64,000 nucleotides of DNA from assembly GCF_002161355.1 (NCBI RefSeq), contig NZ_NFHL01000003.1, positions 186,001 to 250,000 on the forward strand, given 5' to 3'. Positions within the stretch are counted from its first letter, which is position 1, and each line of letters begins with the position of its first letter. Positions 18,251 through 29,001 of this stretch are shown one piece after another. Under the pieces are notes generated by a model. The model had not been told where the DNA came from. It saw only the letters and a list, made by a program, of their open reading frames with translations, and did not search any database. Source of the stretch: Lachnoclostridium sp. An76 (GTDB taxonomy: Bacteria; Bacillota; Clostridia; Lachnospirales; Lachnospiraceae). The translations under genes and the position numbers were made by a program.

Positions 18251-18514
18251 TCAGGGAATATCAGCAGCCGCTCCCGACCTGCGGATCATTTCTTCTTTTT
18301 TAGCCCGTGGCATATGCTTGATGGCCCATTCGCGGCTCATGGCTTCTTCCTTTGTCAGGAACTCTTCATAATACGCCAGTATGACCGGCCTGCGGGATCT
18401 GGTATATTTGGCGCCTCTTCCCTCATTGTGATCCCTGATACGTTTGTCCAGGTCATTAGTCCAGCCGGTATAGAGAGTCCCGTCGCTGCATCTGACAATA
18501 TAGGTATAATTCAC
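18251..18514 (-). CDS. GIY-YIG domain protein (YhbQ/UPF0213 type)
   Basis: An 87-residue small single-domain GIY-YIG nuclease-family protein. The GIY-YIG core appears as [17 protein letters not shown], and the [12 protein letters not shown] block and C-terminal [12 protein letters not shown] helix are typical of the YhbQ group. A GTG start at 18514 follows GAGGTGA by 5 bases and is preferred over the upstream in-frame ATG at 18562. The family is linked to DNA damage or repair but the role here is unknown. Single gene. Confidence 0.85.
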   Translation of the reverse strand: MNYTYIVRCSDGTLYTGWTNDLDKRIRDHNEGRGAKYTRSRRPVILAYYEEFLTKEEAMSREWAIKHMPRAKKEEMIRRSGAAADIP

Positions 18515-18653
18515 TTTCCTCACCTCTTCAGCCCTTTGACACTTATATTTTCCCCTGTCCATAGCAATGTCCCCCTGCCCTGTATTGTACCCATTACGCG
18601 GGATTTTGTAAATCTGTTCGGCGAAATCCTGTAGCGCTTACCGGACGGCGCAG

Positions 18654-18700
18654 AAAAACAGACGGCCCTGTGCAGGAAAAACTGCCGGTCCGTCTGTTTT
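18654..18700 (-). terminator. Terminator after spoIIQ
   Basis: On the minus strand, AAACAGACGGACC pairs with GGGCCGTCTGTTT and is followed by T residues. It lies 15 bases past the spoIIQ stop. Confidence 0.8.
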
Positions 18701-18714
18701 CAGCCCACTTGATA

Positions 18715-19497
18715 CTATTCCATAAAATTCATAGGATCCACCGGTTCTCCGTCTTTGAGGATCTCAAAGTACAGGTTGGGTCCTTCTATACTGTAATATT
18801 TGGTCGGTTCGCTGAGATTCCCGATCTTTTCCCCCGCATTGACATAATCGCCTGCTGAGAGCGCCACATCTGTAAGCTGGCCGTATACGGCGGTATATCC
18901 GTTCCCCATATCCAGACTGACTGTTGTCCCTGTCTGCGCTGTCTCCGCGATATCCGTCACGATCCCTGCTGCGGAGGCCGTGATCGTCTCTCCGACTTCG
19001 CCGCTGATGATCATCGCAGGATTATACTTGTACTGCTCCAGAGTCTGGAAAAACACGGTCTGATCCATACTGTACCCCATGATCACCGCTCCGCTGGCAG
19101 GCCATGTAAGGACGCTTTCTTCTGAAAACCACACGCCCGATGTATCAGCTCCCGACGCTGCCGCCCCATCGGCATCCCCGGTGCCTGCACCCGCGCTGTC
19201 CTGCCCTCCGTTCTCTCCGCTCTCCGTACCGGGGCTGTTCTCCTCTGATGCTGTGCCTTTGTCCTCCTGTCCTCCTGCTTCAGGCAGGACGATATCATCT
19301 GTTGTTGTCTCTTCTGTCTTATCTTCTGTAAGCTGTTCTGCCTGCTTTTCGGCTTTCGCCATCTGTTCGTCAATGTCCTTCTGATAGTTATTAAAAGTAT
19401 ATACCCCTACCAGAGCAATGACCGCCACAAAACAGATCACAATGCCGACCGCAGCGCCCCTTCTCTTTAAGAAGGATGGTCTTTCATTCTTATTCAT
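18715..19497 (-). CDS. spoIIQ: SpoIIQ-like protein with an inactive LytM (M23) domain
   Basis: A 260-residue single-pass membrane protein: membrane segment at about 18-38, a coiled-coil then Thr/Glu/Gly-rich linker (about 40-130), and a C-terminal LytM/M23-like domain. In sporulation SpoIIQ in the forespore membrane pairs with SpoIIIAH. Zinc and catalytic residues are replaced: the HxGxD site reads NPAMI, YxHL reads YGQL and LHFE reads LYFE. It is therefore probably not a peptidase. It is the gene after spoIID, a known clostridial pairing. Start chosen at ATG 19497, 5 bases after GAGGTGA. Confidence 0.85.
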   Translation of the reverse strand: MNKNERPSFLKRRGAAVGIVICFVAVIALVGVYTFNNYQKDIDEQMAKAEKQAEQLTEDKTEETTTDDIVLPEAGGQEDKGTASEENSPGTESGENGGQDSAGAGTGDADGAAASGADTSGVWFSEESVLTWPASGAVIMGYSMDQTVFFQTLEQYKYNPAMIISGEVGETITASAAGIVTDIAETAQTGTTVSLDMGNGYTAVYGQLTDVALSAGDYVNAGEKIGNLSEPTKYYSIEGPNLYFEILKDGEPVDPMNFME

Positions 19498-19569
19498 TGT
19501 CATCACCTCTGGCTATATTTTTGCCAGAAAACATCCGTATTATTCCACACTTTGAAAAACCATTGAAAA

Positions 19570-20577
19570 TCAGAACAGTTCCGTCTCCTGGATGTCTTTT
19601 TTAAGCTCAGTGCCCTCAAAAAAGAACGCAAGGATCTCTTCATATGACATCCCCTCTTCATCCATCTTTTCCGCTGTCCAGATGCTCATCCCCAGCCCGT
19701 GCCCGTTCCCGGTGGTTGTGATCTTTATCTCACTGACGGCATCTGCATCTCCCTGTGTCTCACTGAAGGAAAACGCGCTGGACGGGAGCCCCAGGGCATC
19801 CCTGAACTGATCGCCTGTACAGAGTGTATCCCCGATCCTGAGCTGGCTGACATATCCTGCCAGATCATATGCCGTTATCTCAAAATCTGCAAACGTATAT
19901 CCCTTCTCTGCCTGTTCTCCGTCAGCGGCAGCGACCAGGAAATCGCGGCATGCCGCCTGGATCTCATCACAGGAGAATGTAAAAACCTGGATCTCATTGT
20001 CCGCCTCTTTGTCGTCAGGGCACTCCCTTACCGCCACATAAGGATAATCCCCGGTCCCCATGACCTCCTCCGCGCTCCTTGTCTTCCCGCAGCTGGACTG
20101 GTGGAAGGGAGTCCACGCATAAGCATCCCCGTACATGAGCACTGTATCATCCGTCTGTTCTACAGCACGTATGTATTTTTCATAATACTCCGGAGCTTTT
20201 TCCTGTCCCCACTGTTTTTTCATCTCTTCGCGCGTCATGTAGTCCATGTCAAGTATTTTGTCTTCCGATCCGCTCAGCCCGCGGTAGATCTGGGTCCTGA
20301 TGATCACTGCCTGTGCTTTCATCGCCTCTTCCCCAAGATCAGCCGGCACCTCTCTGGCGAGGATTCCTGCCAGATAGTCTGTCCAGCCGATCTCCGCAAC
20401 GCCGTCCGCCTCCTCCGTATCCGGCACTTTTACCTTTACATAAAACGCACTGTCCCCGCTGTCTGCCGCGGCGTCTGCGCCATTTACGAACACAGAGATA
20501 ATATACGGGAGCAGGATAATGATCACAAGGAATGCAGCGACAGATTTCAGTTTCTGCTCGATCACATATCGGTCCAT
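19570..20577 (-). CDS. spoIID: Stage II sporulation protein D (SpoIID)
   Basis: A lytic transglycosylase that, with SpoIIP and SpoIIM, thins septal peptidoglycan during forespore engulfment. The 335-residue protein has an N-terminal membrane anchor (about 13-32). The SpoIID domain has the conserved AREVP with the catalytic Glu (about 74-78), QAVIIRTQ, SSCGKT (zinc-binding Cys) and the C-terminal GNGHGLGMS. The start lies just after a hairpin whose 3' arm contains its GGAGGG ribosome site. A CATACAAT element in that hairpin resembles a sigma-E -10, but no clear -35 was found. Confidence 0.93.
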   Translation of the reverse strand: MDRYVIEQKLKSVAAFLVIIILLPYIISVFVNGADAAADSGDSAFYVKVKVPDTEEADGVAEIGWTDYLAGILAREVPADLGEEAMKAQAVIIRTQIYRGLSGSEDKILDMDYMTREEMKKQWGQEKAPEYYEKYIRAVEQTDDTVLMYGDAYAWTPFHQSSCGKTRSAEEVMGTGDYPYVAVRECPDDKEADNEIQVFTFSCDEIQAACRDFLVAAADGEQAEKGYTFADFEITAYDLAGYVSQLRIGDTLCTGDQFRDALGLPSSAFSFSETQGDADAVSEIKITTTGNGHGLGMSIWTAEKMDEEGMSYEEILAFFFEGTELKKDIQETELF

Positions 20578-20614
20578 AAAAAACAGCCCTCCATACTGTA
20601 TTGTATGAAGAGCT
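20578..20614 (-). terminator. Hairpin with T-run that also contains the spoIID ribosome site
   Basis: On the minus strand, AGCTCTTCATAC pairs with GTATGGAGGGCT (12 pairs, two G-U) and is followed by GTTTTTT and then the spoIID ATG. It looks like a terminator for the upstream membrane-protein gene, yet the GGAGGG of spoIID lies in the 3' arm. Confidence 0.7.
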
Positions 20615-20622
20615 GTCCTCTG

Positions 20623-21465
20623 TCATTCTGTTTTCTCGTCCCTGTCCGCTTCCGGCCCTGCAGCCCCTGCTGTCTCTGCGGCAGGCGCGGCGCCTTCTTC
20701 GCCAGCCAGAGGAACCGGGACATCCACCGGATTTTCCGGTCCGCCCTGCGGCGGCGCCGGCGGTGTTGCTGCCGGTCCTTCCGGTCCGCCGGGAATGACC
20801 GGCGGGAGCGGCGCCGGCGGCGGAGTAATCTTCGGCTCCATCCCCGGATTAAAATCCCGTTTCCGCATCACAAAGAAGCAAAGCGCCTCGTAAAGCGGGA
20901 CCACGATCATCAGCACCGCGTGCACAAGCCCCATATTCCCCGTAGTGAATCTCTCCAGGATCTGCTTGTTGATCAGGACTTTCAGCGCCATCTGCGCTGC
21001 CTGTGCCGCGATCACCGCCACGATCAGCAGTGTGTACAGCATGATAACGAACAGCAGCGCGATCCCCGCGCCTCCTGCGCCGGATATCTGGGCAGCAGCG
21101 CCCACTCCGGTCACGAGGATGATAAGAACTCCGAACACGCCTGCCAGAACACTGGATATGATCGGAATGACCAGGTTCCAGATCCCCGGATTTTTGATCT
21201 CTTTGTTTTTCAGTTTGATCGGCCCGGCGAGTTCGCCCTGGAAATAATCCCTCGCGTAAGGGATGAACGCCAGCCACGGATACTCTTTCCCCATCCGTTT
21301 TCCGATCGTATACAGTCCGACTGAATGGAAGATATAGCTTACCAGTACAAAGGCCAGTATCAGTGTGAGGATGATCAGATAAACTGATAAGATCACGCCG
21401 ACCAACCCTTCTGAATTGCTGACCGGATAATTATATTCATACGTATAATGATAATCACGACCCAT
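20623..21465 (-). CDS. Membrane protein of unknown function with Pro/Ala/Gly-rich tail
   Basis: A 280-residue protein I do not recognise by name. A short Tyr-rich N-terminus (MGRDYHYTYEYNYP) is followed by about four hydrophobic helices (about 20-50, 95-120, 128-160, 180-200). The last quarter (about 210-280) is a cytoplasmic or exposed tail rich in Pro, Gly and Ala, ending in acidic residues. Good GGAGG site before the ATG. It lies between glgP and spoIID on the same strand with a hairpin terminator after it. The tail may bind partners; a sporulation link is only guessed from position. Confidence 0.75.
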   Translation of the reverse strand: MGRDYHYTYEYNYPVSNSEGLVGVILSVYLIILTLILAFVLVSYIFHSVGLYTIGKRMGKEYPWLAFIPYARDYFQGELAGPIKLKNKEIKNPGIWNLVIPIISSVLAGVFGVLIILVTGVGAAAQISGAGGAGIALLFVIMLYTLLIVAVIAAQAAQMALKVLINKQILERFTTGNMGLVHAVLMIVVPLYEALCFFVMRKRDFNPGMEPKITPPPAPLPPVIPGGPEGPAATPPAPPQGGPENPVDVPVPLAGEEGAAPAAETAGAAGPEADRDEKTE

Positions 21466-21524
21466 TTATTACTGCCTCCTGTTTTCTGTCATTCCCCGCC
21501 TCTGTTCCTCTCTGCTGCTTCTGT

Positions 21525-23999
21525 TTATTCATCCTGCCCGGACGGCACTTCGACCTTCTCCAGATGCCAGATATCCCTGACATACTCTTCGATCGTCCTG
21601 TCGGAAGAGAATTTGCCGCTGCACGCTGTCTGCATCATCGCCATGCGTGACCATCTCTGCTGGTCGCGGTATGCCTCTTCCACCCGCTTCTGCGCTTCTG
21701 CGTAGGAGCGGAAATCCTTCAGGATAAAGTACATATCCGCCCTGTCCGTGCACTGTGTATTGAGCAGTGAATTGTACAGGTTCTTGTACATATTGTGGTC
21801 GCCGTGAGAGTATGTGCCGTCCATGAGCTGATCGACCACGCGCTTGAGCTCCCAGTCATTGAAATAGATATCCTGCGGATTGTAGCCGCCGTTGTTCTCG
21901 TAGTTGATGACTTCCTCTGAGCTCAGTCCGAAGATAAACGCATTCTCCTCGCCGACTTCCTGTACGATCTCTACATTCGCACCGTCCATGGTGCCCAGCG
22001 TCGGAGCGCCGTTGAGCATGAACTTCATGTTTCCTGTACCGGACGCCTCTTTGGAAGCTGTGGAGATCTGCTCGCTGACATCCGCTGCCGCGAAGATGAT
22101 CTCCGCGTTGGACACGCGGTAATCCTCGATAAATACGACTTTCAGCTTTCCGTTGATGCTGCGGTCGTTATTGACAACCTCTGCAACGGAGTTGATCAGC
22201 TTGATCGTCTCCTTTGCCCTCAGATAGCCTGCAGCCGCCTTCGCACCGAAGATAAATGTTCTCGGATAGAAGCTCATCTCCGGATGCTCTTTGATCTGGT
22301 TGTACAGGTACATGATATGCAGGATGTTGAGGAACTGTCTCTTATACTCGTGGAGACGTTTTACCTGCACGTCGAAAATGGAGCGCGGGTCAACATCGAT
22401 GCCGTTGTGTTCCTTGATATATTTCGCCAGGCGTACTTTGTTCTGGTACTTGATCTGCATGAACTCACGCCTTGCGTTCTCATCGTTTATATATGGCTTT
22501 AAGTTCGCGATCTTGGACAGGTCTGTGATCCAGCCGTCTCCGATCTTGTCTGTGATCCAGTCAGCCAGGAGCGGGTTGCCGTGCGCGAGGAATCTTCTCT
22601 GTGTGATGCCGTTTGTCTTATTGTTGAATTTCTCCGGCATCATCTGGTAGAAGTCCTTGAGCTCCTGTTTCTCCAGGATCTCTGTGTGGAGTTTTGCCAC
22701 GCCGTTTACGGAGAAGCCGGCGATGATCGCCATATTCGCCATGCGCACCTGTCCGTCCATGAGGATCGCCATCTTTTTCACTTTGTTCTCATCGCCCGGA
22801 TACATCTCGCGGACTTTGATGAGGAAGCGGCGGTCGATCTCCTGTACGATCTGGTAGATACGCGGGAGAAGCTTGGAGAACAGGTCGATCGGCCATTTCT
22901 CAAGAGCTTCTGCCATGATCGTATGGTTTGTATACGCGCAGGTCTTTGTCGTCACATCCCATGCTTCCTCCCAGTTCAATCCTTCCTGGTCGATGAGCAG
23001 ACGCATCAGCTCCGGAACCGCAACGGTCGGATGGGTATCATTCATCTGGATGACAACTTTCTCGTGGAGCTTCCTGATGTCGCTGTGTTTCTTCTTATAT
23101 TTCGCGATCAGCGCCTGGAGGCTGGCGGAAATGAAGAAATACTGCTGTTTCAGCCTGAGCTCTTTTCCGGAGTAGTGGTTATCGTTCGGATAGAGGACAT
23201 CCACGATCAGCTTCGCCAGGTTCTCCTGCTCCACTGCTTTGTGATAGTTACCTCTGTCAAACTCATCCAGCTTGAAGTCTGTAATCGCCTGTGCATCCCA
23301 TACGCGCAGCGTATTCACCACATGGTTGCCGTATCCGACGATCGGCATATCGTACGGGATCGCAAGGACAGACTCATAATTTTCCTGGATGAAGATATCT
23401 TTTCCCGTCTCCGGGTCTTTCTCAAAACGGATATTTCCGCCGAAGCGCACTTCCTTCGCGTACTCTTCCCTGCGCAGCTCGAACGGGTTGCCTTCCTTTA
23501 ACCAGTCGTCCGGCACTTCCTTCTGATAGCCGTTCTCGATCTTCTGCTTGAACATACCATAGCGGTAGCGGATGCCGCAGCCGTAAGCCGGGTAGTTCAG
23601 TGTTGCGAGGGAATCGAGGAAACATGCGGCAAGCCTTCCCAGGCCGCCGTTTCCAAGAGCCGCATCCGGCTCCTGGTCCTCGACCACATCCAGGTCGATC
23701 CCCATCTCGTCAAGCGCTTCCCTGACTTCTTTGTATGCTTTCATATTGATGAGGTTATTTCCCAGGGCACGGCCCATCAGGAACTCCATGGACATATAGT
23801 ACACGGTCTTGGCATCCTTCTCATCATAAGCTTTCTGCGTCGCAAACCAGTCGTCAAAGATCTCATCCTTCACCGCATAAGACACTGCCTGGAACAGCTG
23901 CTGCGGAGTCGCCTCTTCAACCGTTTTTCTGTACAGTGTTTTCACATTCTCTTTTACTGTCTCTTTAAATGTTTCTTTTTCAAATCTTTTGCTGAACAT
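21525..23999 (-). CDS. glgP: Glycogen/maltodextrin phosphorylase
   Basis: A PLP-dependent enzyme releasing glucose-1-phosphate from alpha-1,4-glucans. At 824 residues it has the usual length for family GT35. Conserved blocks include ALGNGGLGRLAACFLDS (about residues 109-125) and the C-terminal PLP-Lys motif EASGTGNMKFMLNGAPT. The start is the ATG at 23999 (MFSKRFEKETF) with AAGGAAGG upstream inside the ileS end; a longer frame reaches 24047. The gene begins 4 bases after the ileS stop, so it may share the T-box-controlled ileS transcript, an unusual pairing. Confidence 0.95.
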   Translation of the reverse strand: MFSKRFEKETFKETVKENVKTLYRKTVEEATPQQLFQAVSYAVKDEIFDDWFATQKAYDEKDAKTVYYMSMEFLMGRALGNNLINMKAYKEVREALDEMGIDLDVVEDQEPDAALGNGGLGRLAACFLDSLATLNYPAYGCGIRYRYGMFKQKIENGYQKEVPDDWLKEGNPFELRREEYAKEVRFGGNIRFEKDPETGKDIFIQENYESVLAIPYDMPIVGYGNHVVNTLRVWDAQAITDFKLDEFDRGNYHKAVEQENLAKLIVDVLYPNDNHYSGKELRLKQQYFFISASLQALIAKYKKKHSDIRKLHEKVVIQMNDTHPTVAVPELMRLLIDQEGLNWEEAWDVTTKTCAYTNHTIMAEALEKWPIDLFSKLLPRIYQIVQEIDRRFLIKVREMYPGDENKVKKMAILMDGQVRMANMAIIAGFSVNGVAKLHTEILEKQELKDFYQMMPEKFNNKTNGITQRRFLAHGNPLLADWITDKIGDGWITDLSKIANLKPYINDENARREFMQIKYQNKVRLAKYIKEHNGIDVDPRSIFDVQVKRLHEYKRQFLNILHIMYLYNQIKEHPEMSFYPRTFIFGAKAAAGYLRAKETIKLINSVAEVVNNDRSINGKLKVVFIEDYRVSNAEIIFAAADVSEQISTASKEASGTGNMKFMLNGAPTLGTMDGANVEIVQEVGEENAFIFGLSSEEVINYENNGGYNPQDIYFNDWELKRVVDQLMDGTYSHGDHNMYKNLYNSLLNTQCTDRADMYFILKDFRSYAEAQKRVEEAYRDQQRWSRMAMMQTACSGKFSSDRTIEEYVRDIWHLEKVEVPSGQDE

Positions 24000-24003
24000 C
24001 GTT

Positions 24004-27183
<3,180 letters not shown>

Positions 27184-27205
27184 GTCTGATCTTTCCTTTC
27201 TGTTT

Positions 27206-27344
27206 AGCCCGAGGTGAGGATATGTCCATTTCGGGCGCGCTTCCGCTCGGGACGGAACGCAGCGGTACATAGGACTGCAAAATACGCAGTCCAAGTGCCG
27301 GCGTTCCTTTACGGCCCTCAATGGACATATCCTCACCTCGGGCT
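27206..27344. repeat. 139-bp palindromic element in the ileS leader
   Basis: Perfect 25-base inverted arms (27206-27230, starting AGCCCGAGGTGAGGATATG, and 27320-27344) enclose 89 bases. Inside is a second perfect 7-bp hairpin GGACTGC (27272-27278) with GCAGTCC (27286-27292), flanked by GGAACGC/GCGTTCC complementarity. It lies between the T-box terminator and the ileS ribosome site. It looks like a miniature mobile or dispersed repeat. No clear target-site duplication was seen. Confidence 0.8.
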
Positions 27345-27383
27345 TTCCAGAACGGAGAACGAAATCAAAACGGAGAGCTCTAG

Positions 27384-27689
27384 AAATAAAAAGGCTCCCG
27401 TCCTGTAAAAGGACGAAAGCCTTACTGTTCTCTCGTTTTAACCACCTGTTACATCATACTTGGAGCGGTCTGCCGCCTGCTCCGCATATGGCGTCCCCTA
27501 ACGCGGGAACTCACGTCAGCCCTTACTCTCGCCGTACAATACAGATCCGGCGCGCCTTCTGGGCTGCGGCTCGGGAGTGATATTCGGCAGTACCCTACTG
27601 ATGCCGGGCTTGCACCATCTCCCGGCTCGCTGGGATGTTCGGATAAGACCTACTGTCTCCGTCACAGCCTTTGCTATTGGATTTATGCA
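27384..27689 (-). promoter_or_regulatory. Ile T-box leader of ileS
   Basis: On the minus strand the leader has the T-box layout. Stem I contains AGCGAGCCGGGAGATGG, and a specifier region GAATATCACTCC carries the Ile codon ATC. The antiterminator core is AACAGGTGGTTAAAACGAG (27431-27449), followed by a terminator AAGGCTTTCGTCCT / AGGACGGGAGCCTT with TTTTT (27384-27423). Uncharged tRNA-Ile should favour read-through into ileS. Confidence 0.9.
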
Positions 27690-27695
27690 CATGTT

Positions 27696-27724
27696 ATTAT
27701 ATAGAGAAACGGGAGATCCGTCAA
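27696..27724 (-). promoter_or_regulatory. ileS promoter
   Basis: On the minus strand, -35 TTGACG (27719-27724) and -10 TATAAT (27696-27701) have a 17-base spacer, immediately before the T-box leader. Confidence 0.85.
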
Positions 27725-27752
27725 GATTTTTCTGGTGGTTCGTGCGGTTTAC

Positions 27753-28341
27753 TTACTCCAGGATCTCCTTCACCTGTTCCAGCGAAATACTGCATTTCTC
27801 CGATATCACTTCCGGTGACTCTCCCTGAGCTGCAAGCTTCAAAACCTGTTTTGTAAGCTGAACTCCCTGTGTAAACCCCTGTTGTATTCCTTCAGTACGG
27901 CCTTTGCTGTCCGCTTCTTTTAATTCTTCTGCAAATAATTCTTTCAACGCATCACACATTTTCTTCTCGACCTCCATTTGTTCCCAGTTCGCTCTTGTGA
28001 TCAGATCCATCACTGCTGCGTAATCTTTTGATTTCCTGTGTTTCTCATATTCCCGCATAAGTTTTCGTATCTCTCCACCTGCCCGAAGATCAGTCCGCAT
28101 ACTCTGCAGCCAGAAATTCTCCCTGTCAGACAGTTCCGGAAGAATCAAAAGCTGCATTGGAAACGGGTCACCTTTCAGGTAGTATATCTTTCAGCTTTTT
28201 TATGATAAGAATATCCATCTGCAGCGGTTTTTTACTCAGAAGATATTCTTCATGCATCTCCAGATATCTCATTTCATCCTGCAGCGTAATGCGCAGAGCG
28301 GCCCCAAAAGCAGGGTGCCATTGTAGTTTTGCTTTATCCAT
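27753..28341 (-). pseudogene. Rpn-family (PD-(D/E)XK nuclease/transposase-like) gene with internal deletion
   Basis: An ATG at 28341 after AAGGAGAT starts MDKAKLQWHPAFGAALRI, a typical N-terminus of Rpn-type proteins of about 300 residues in Lachnospiraceae. After 57 codons the frame stops at 28168. A second frame resumes over the same bases as YYLKGDPFPMQLLILPELS and continues 134 residues to a normal C-terminus (ELFAEELKEADSKGRTEG, a helical tail). The middle third, including the nuclease core, is missing. One internal deletion that also shifts the frame explains this. The gene is almost certainly dead. Confidence 0.78.
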
Positions 28342-28605
28342 CTTATCTCCTTAAGTATAATACATCTTGTTTTTCTGGTGCAACTTTATATTTAAATGAT
28401 TATTTCTGCAATGGCATCACCCCGCCTTTCGATTATAATCGTGTGAAATCCGCCCTGAATATACGGGCATGAATATTGGATGCAGCATGCGATGAATCTG
28501 CCGAGTGCAGTCCGCATGAGATAAAGACAGAATAACATAGTTATTCGAAAAAAGGAAGAGTCCAATATTTTGTCAAATCAGGTTCAAATCAGGTTTTTAC
28601 AAAAA

Positions 28606-28666
28606 GGGACAGGGCAAAACGCGGTTTGGGACGTAGTAAAATCGGATTTTACTACGTCCCAAACCG
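28606..28666 (+). repeat. Palindromic repeat, copy 1
   Basis: A GGGACAGGG block (28606-28614) is followed by a perfect 22-bp palindrome with a 1-base centre (28622-28643 and 28645-28666), whose core is GGGACGTAGTAAAATC. The same core and GGGACAGGG block recur at 35593-35655. It abuts the stop of the PTS IIA gene and may act as its terminator. The stretch 28342-28605 holds no gene, only a short 'CAAATCAGGTT' type direct repeat near 28574-28593. Confidence 0.9.
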
Positions 28667-28668
28667 GG

Positions 28669-28983
28669 TTATTTTTCGATTTTCTTATATACTTCGATAA
28701 ATTCTTCCGCCATGATCCGGAATGTCTCCGCGCTCATGAGCTGGTCCTCGGCGTGCATCAGGATAAGCCCCGACTCGTTCAGCTCGCCGTTGGCGTCCTG
28801 CGCCAGCAGGTCCGCGTGGATGTGATGGCCTTCCGTGAATGCCTCGTCGCCCTGGCGGATCTGTTCCTGTGCGGCCTCAAAGTCGCCCTGTTTTGCGCAC
28901 TGCACGGCATTGACAAAACAGGATCTTGCCGTGCCCACATATGTAATGATTCCGAAACATGCGGTTTCAAATGCTTCTGTCAT
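28669..28983 (-). CDS. celC: PTS lactose/cellobiose IIA component
   Basis: A 104-residue phosphocarrier of the Lac family PTS. It takes phosphate from HPr on His77 (in LMHAEDQLM) and passes it to IIB. The three-helix, length and Glu/Asp-rich patterns fit. It is the last gene of the bglA-IIB-IIC-IIA operon, 18 bases after IIC. A palindromic repeat follows the stop within 3 bases. Confidence 0.93.
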   Translation of the reverse strand: MTEAFETACFGIITYVGTARSCFVNAVQCAKQGDFEAAQEQIRQGDEAFTEGHHIHADLLAQDANGELNESGLILMHAEDQLMSAETFRIMAEEFIEVYKKIEK

Positions 28984-29001
28984 ATCTGTATTCCTTTCTT
29001 T

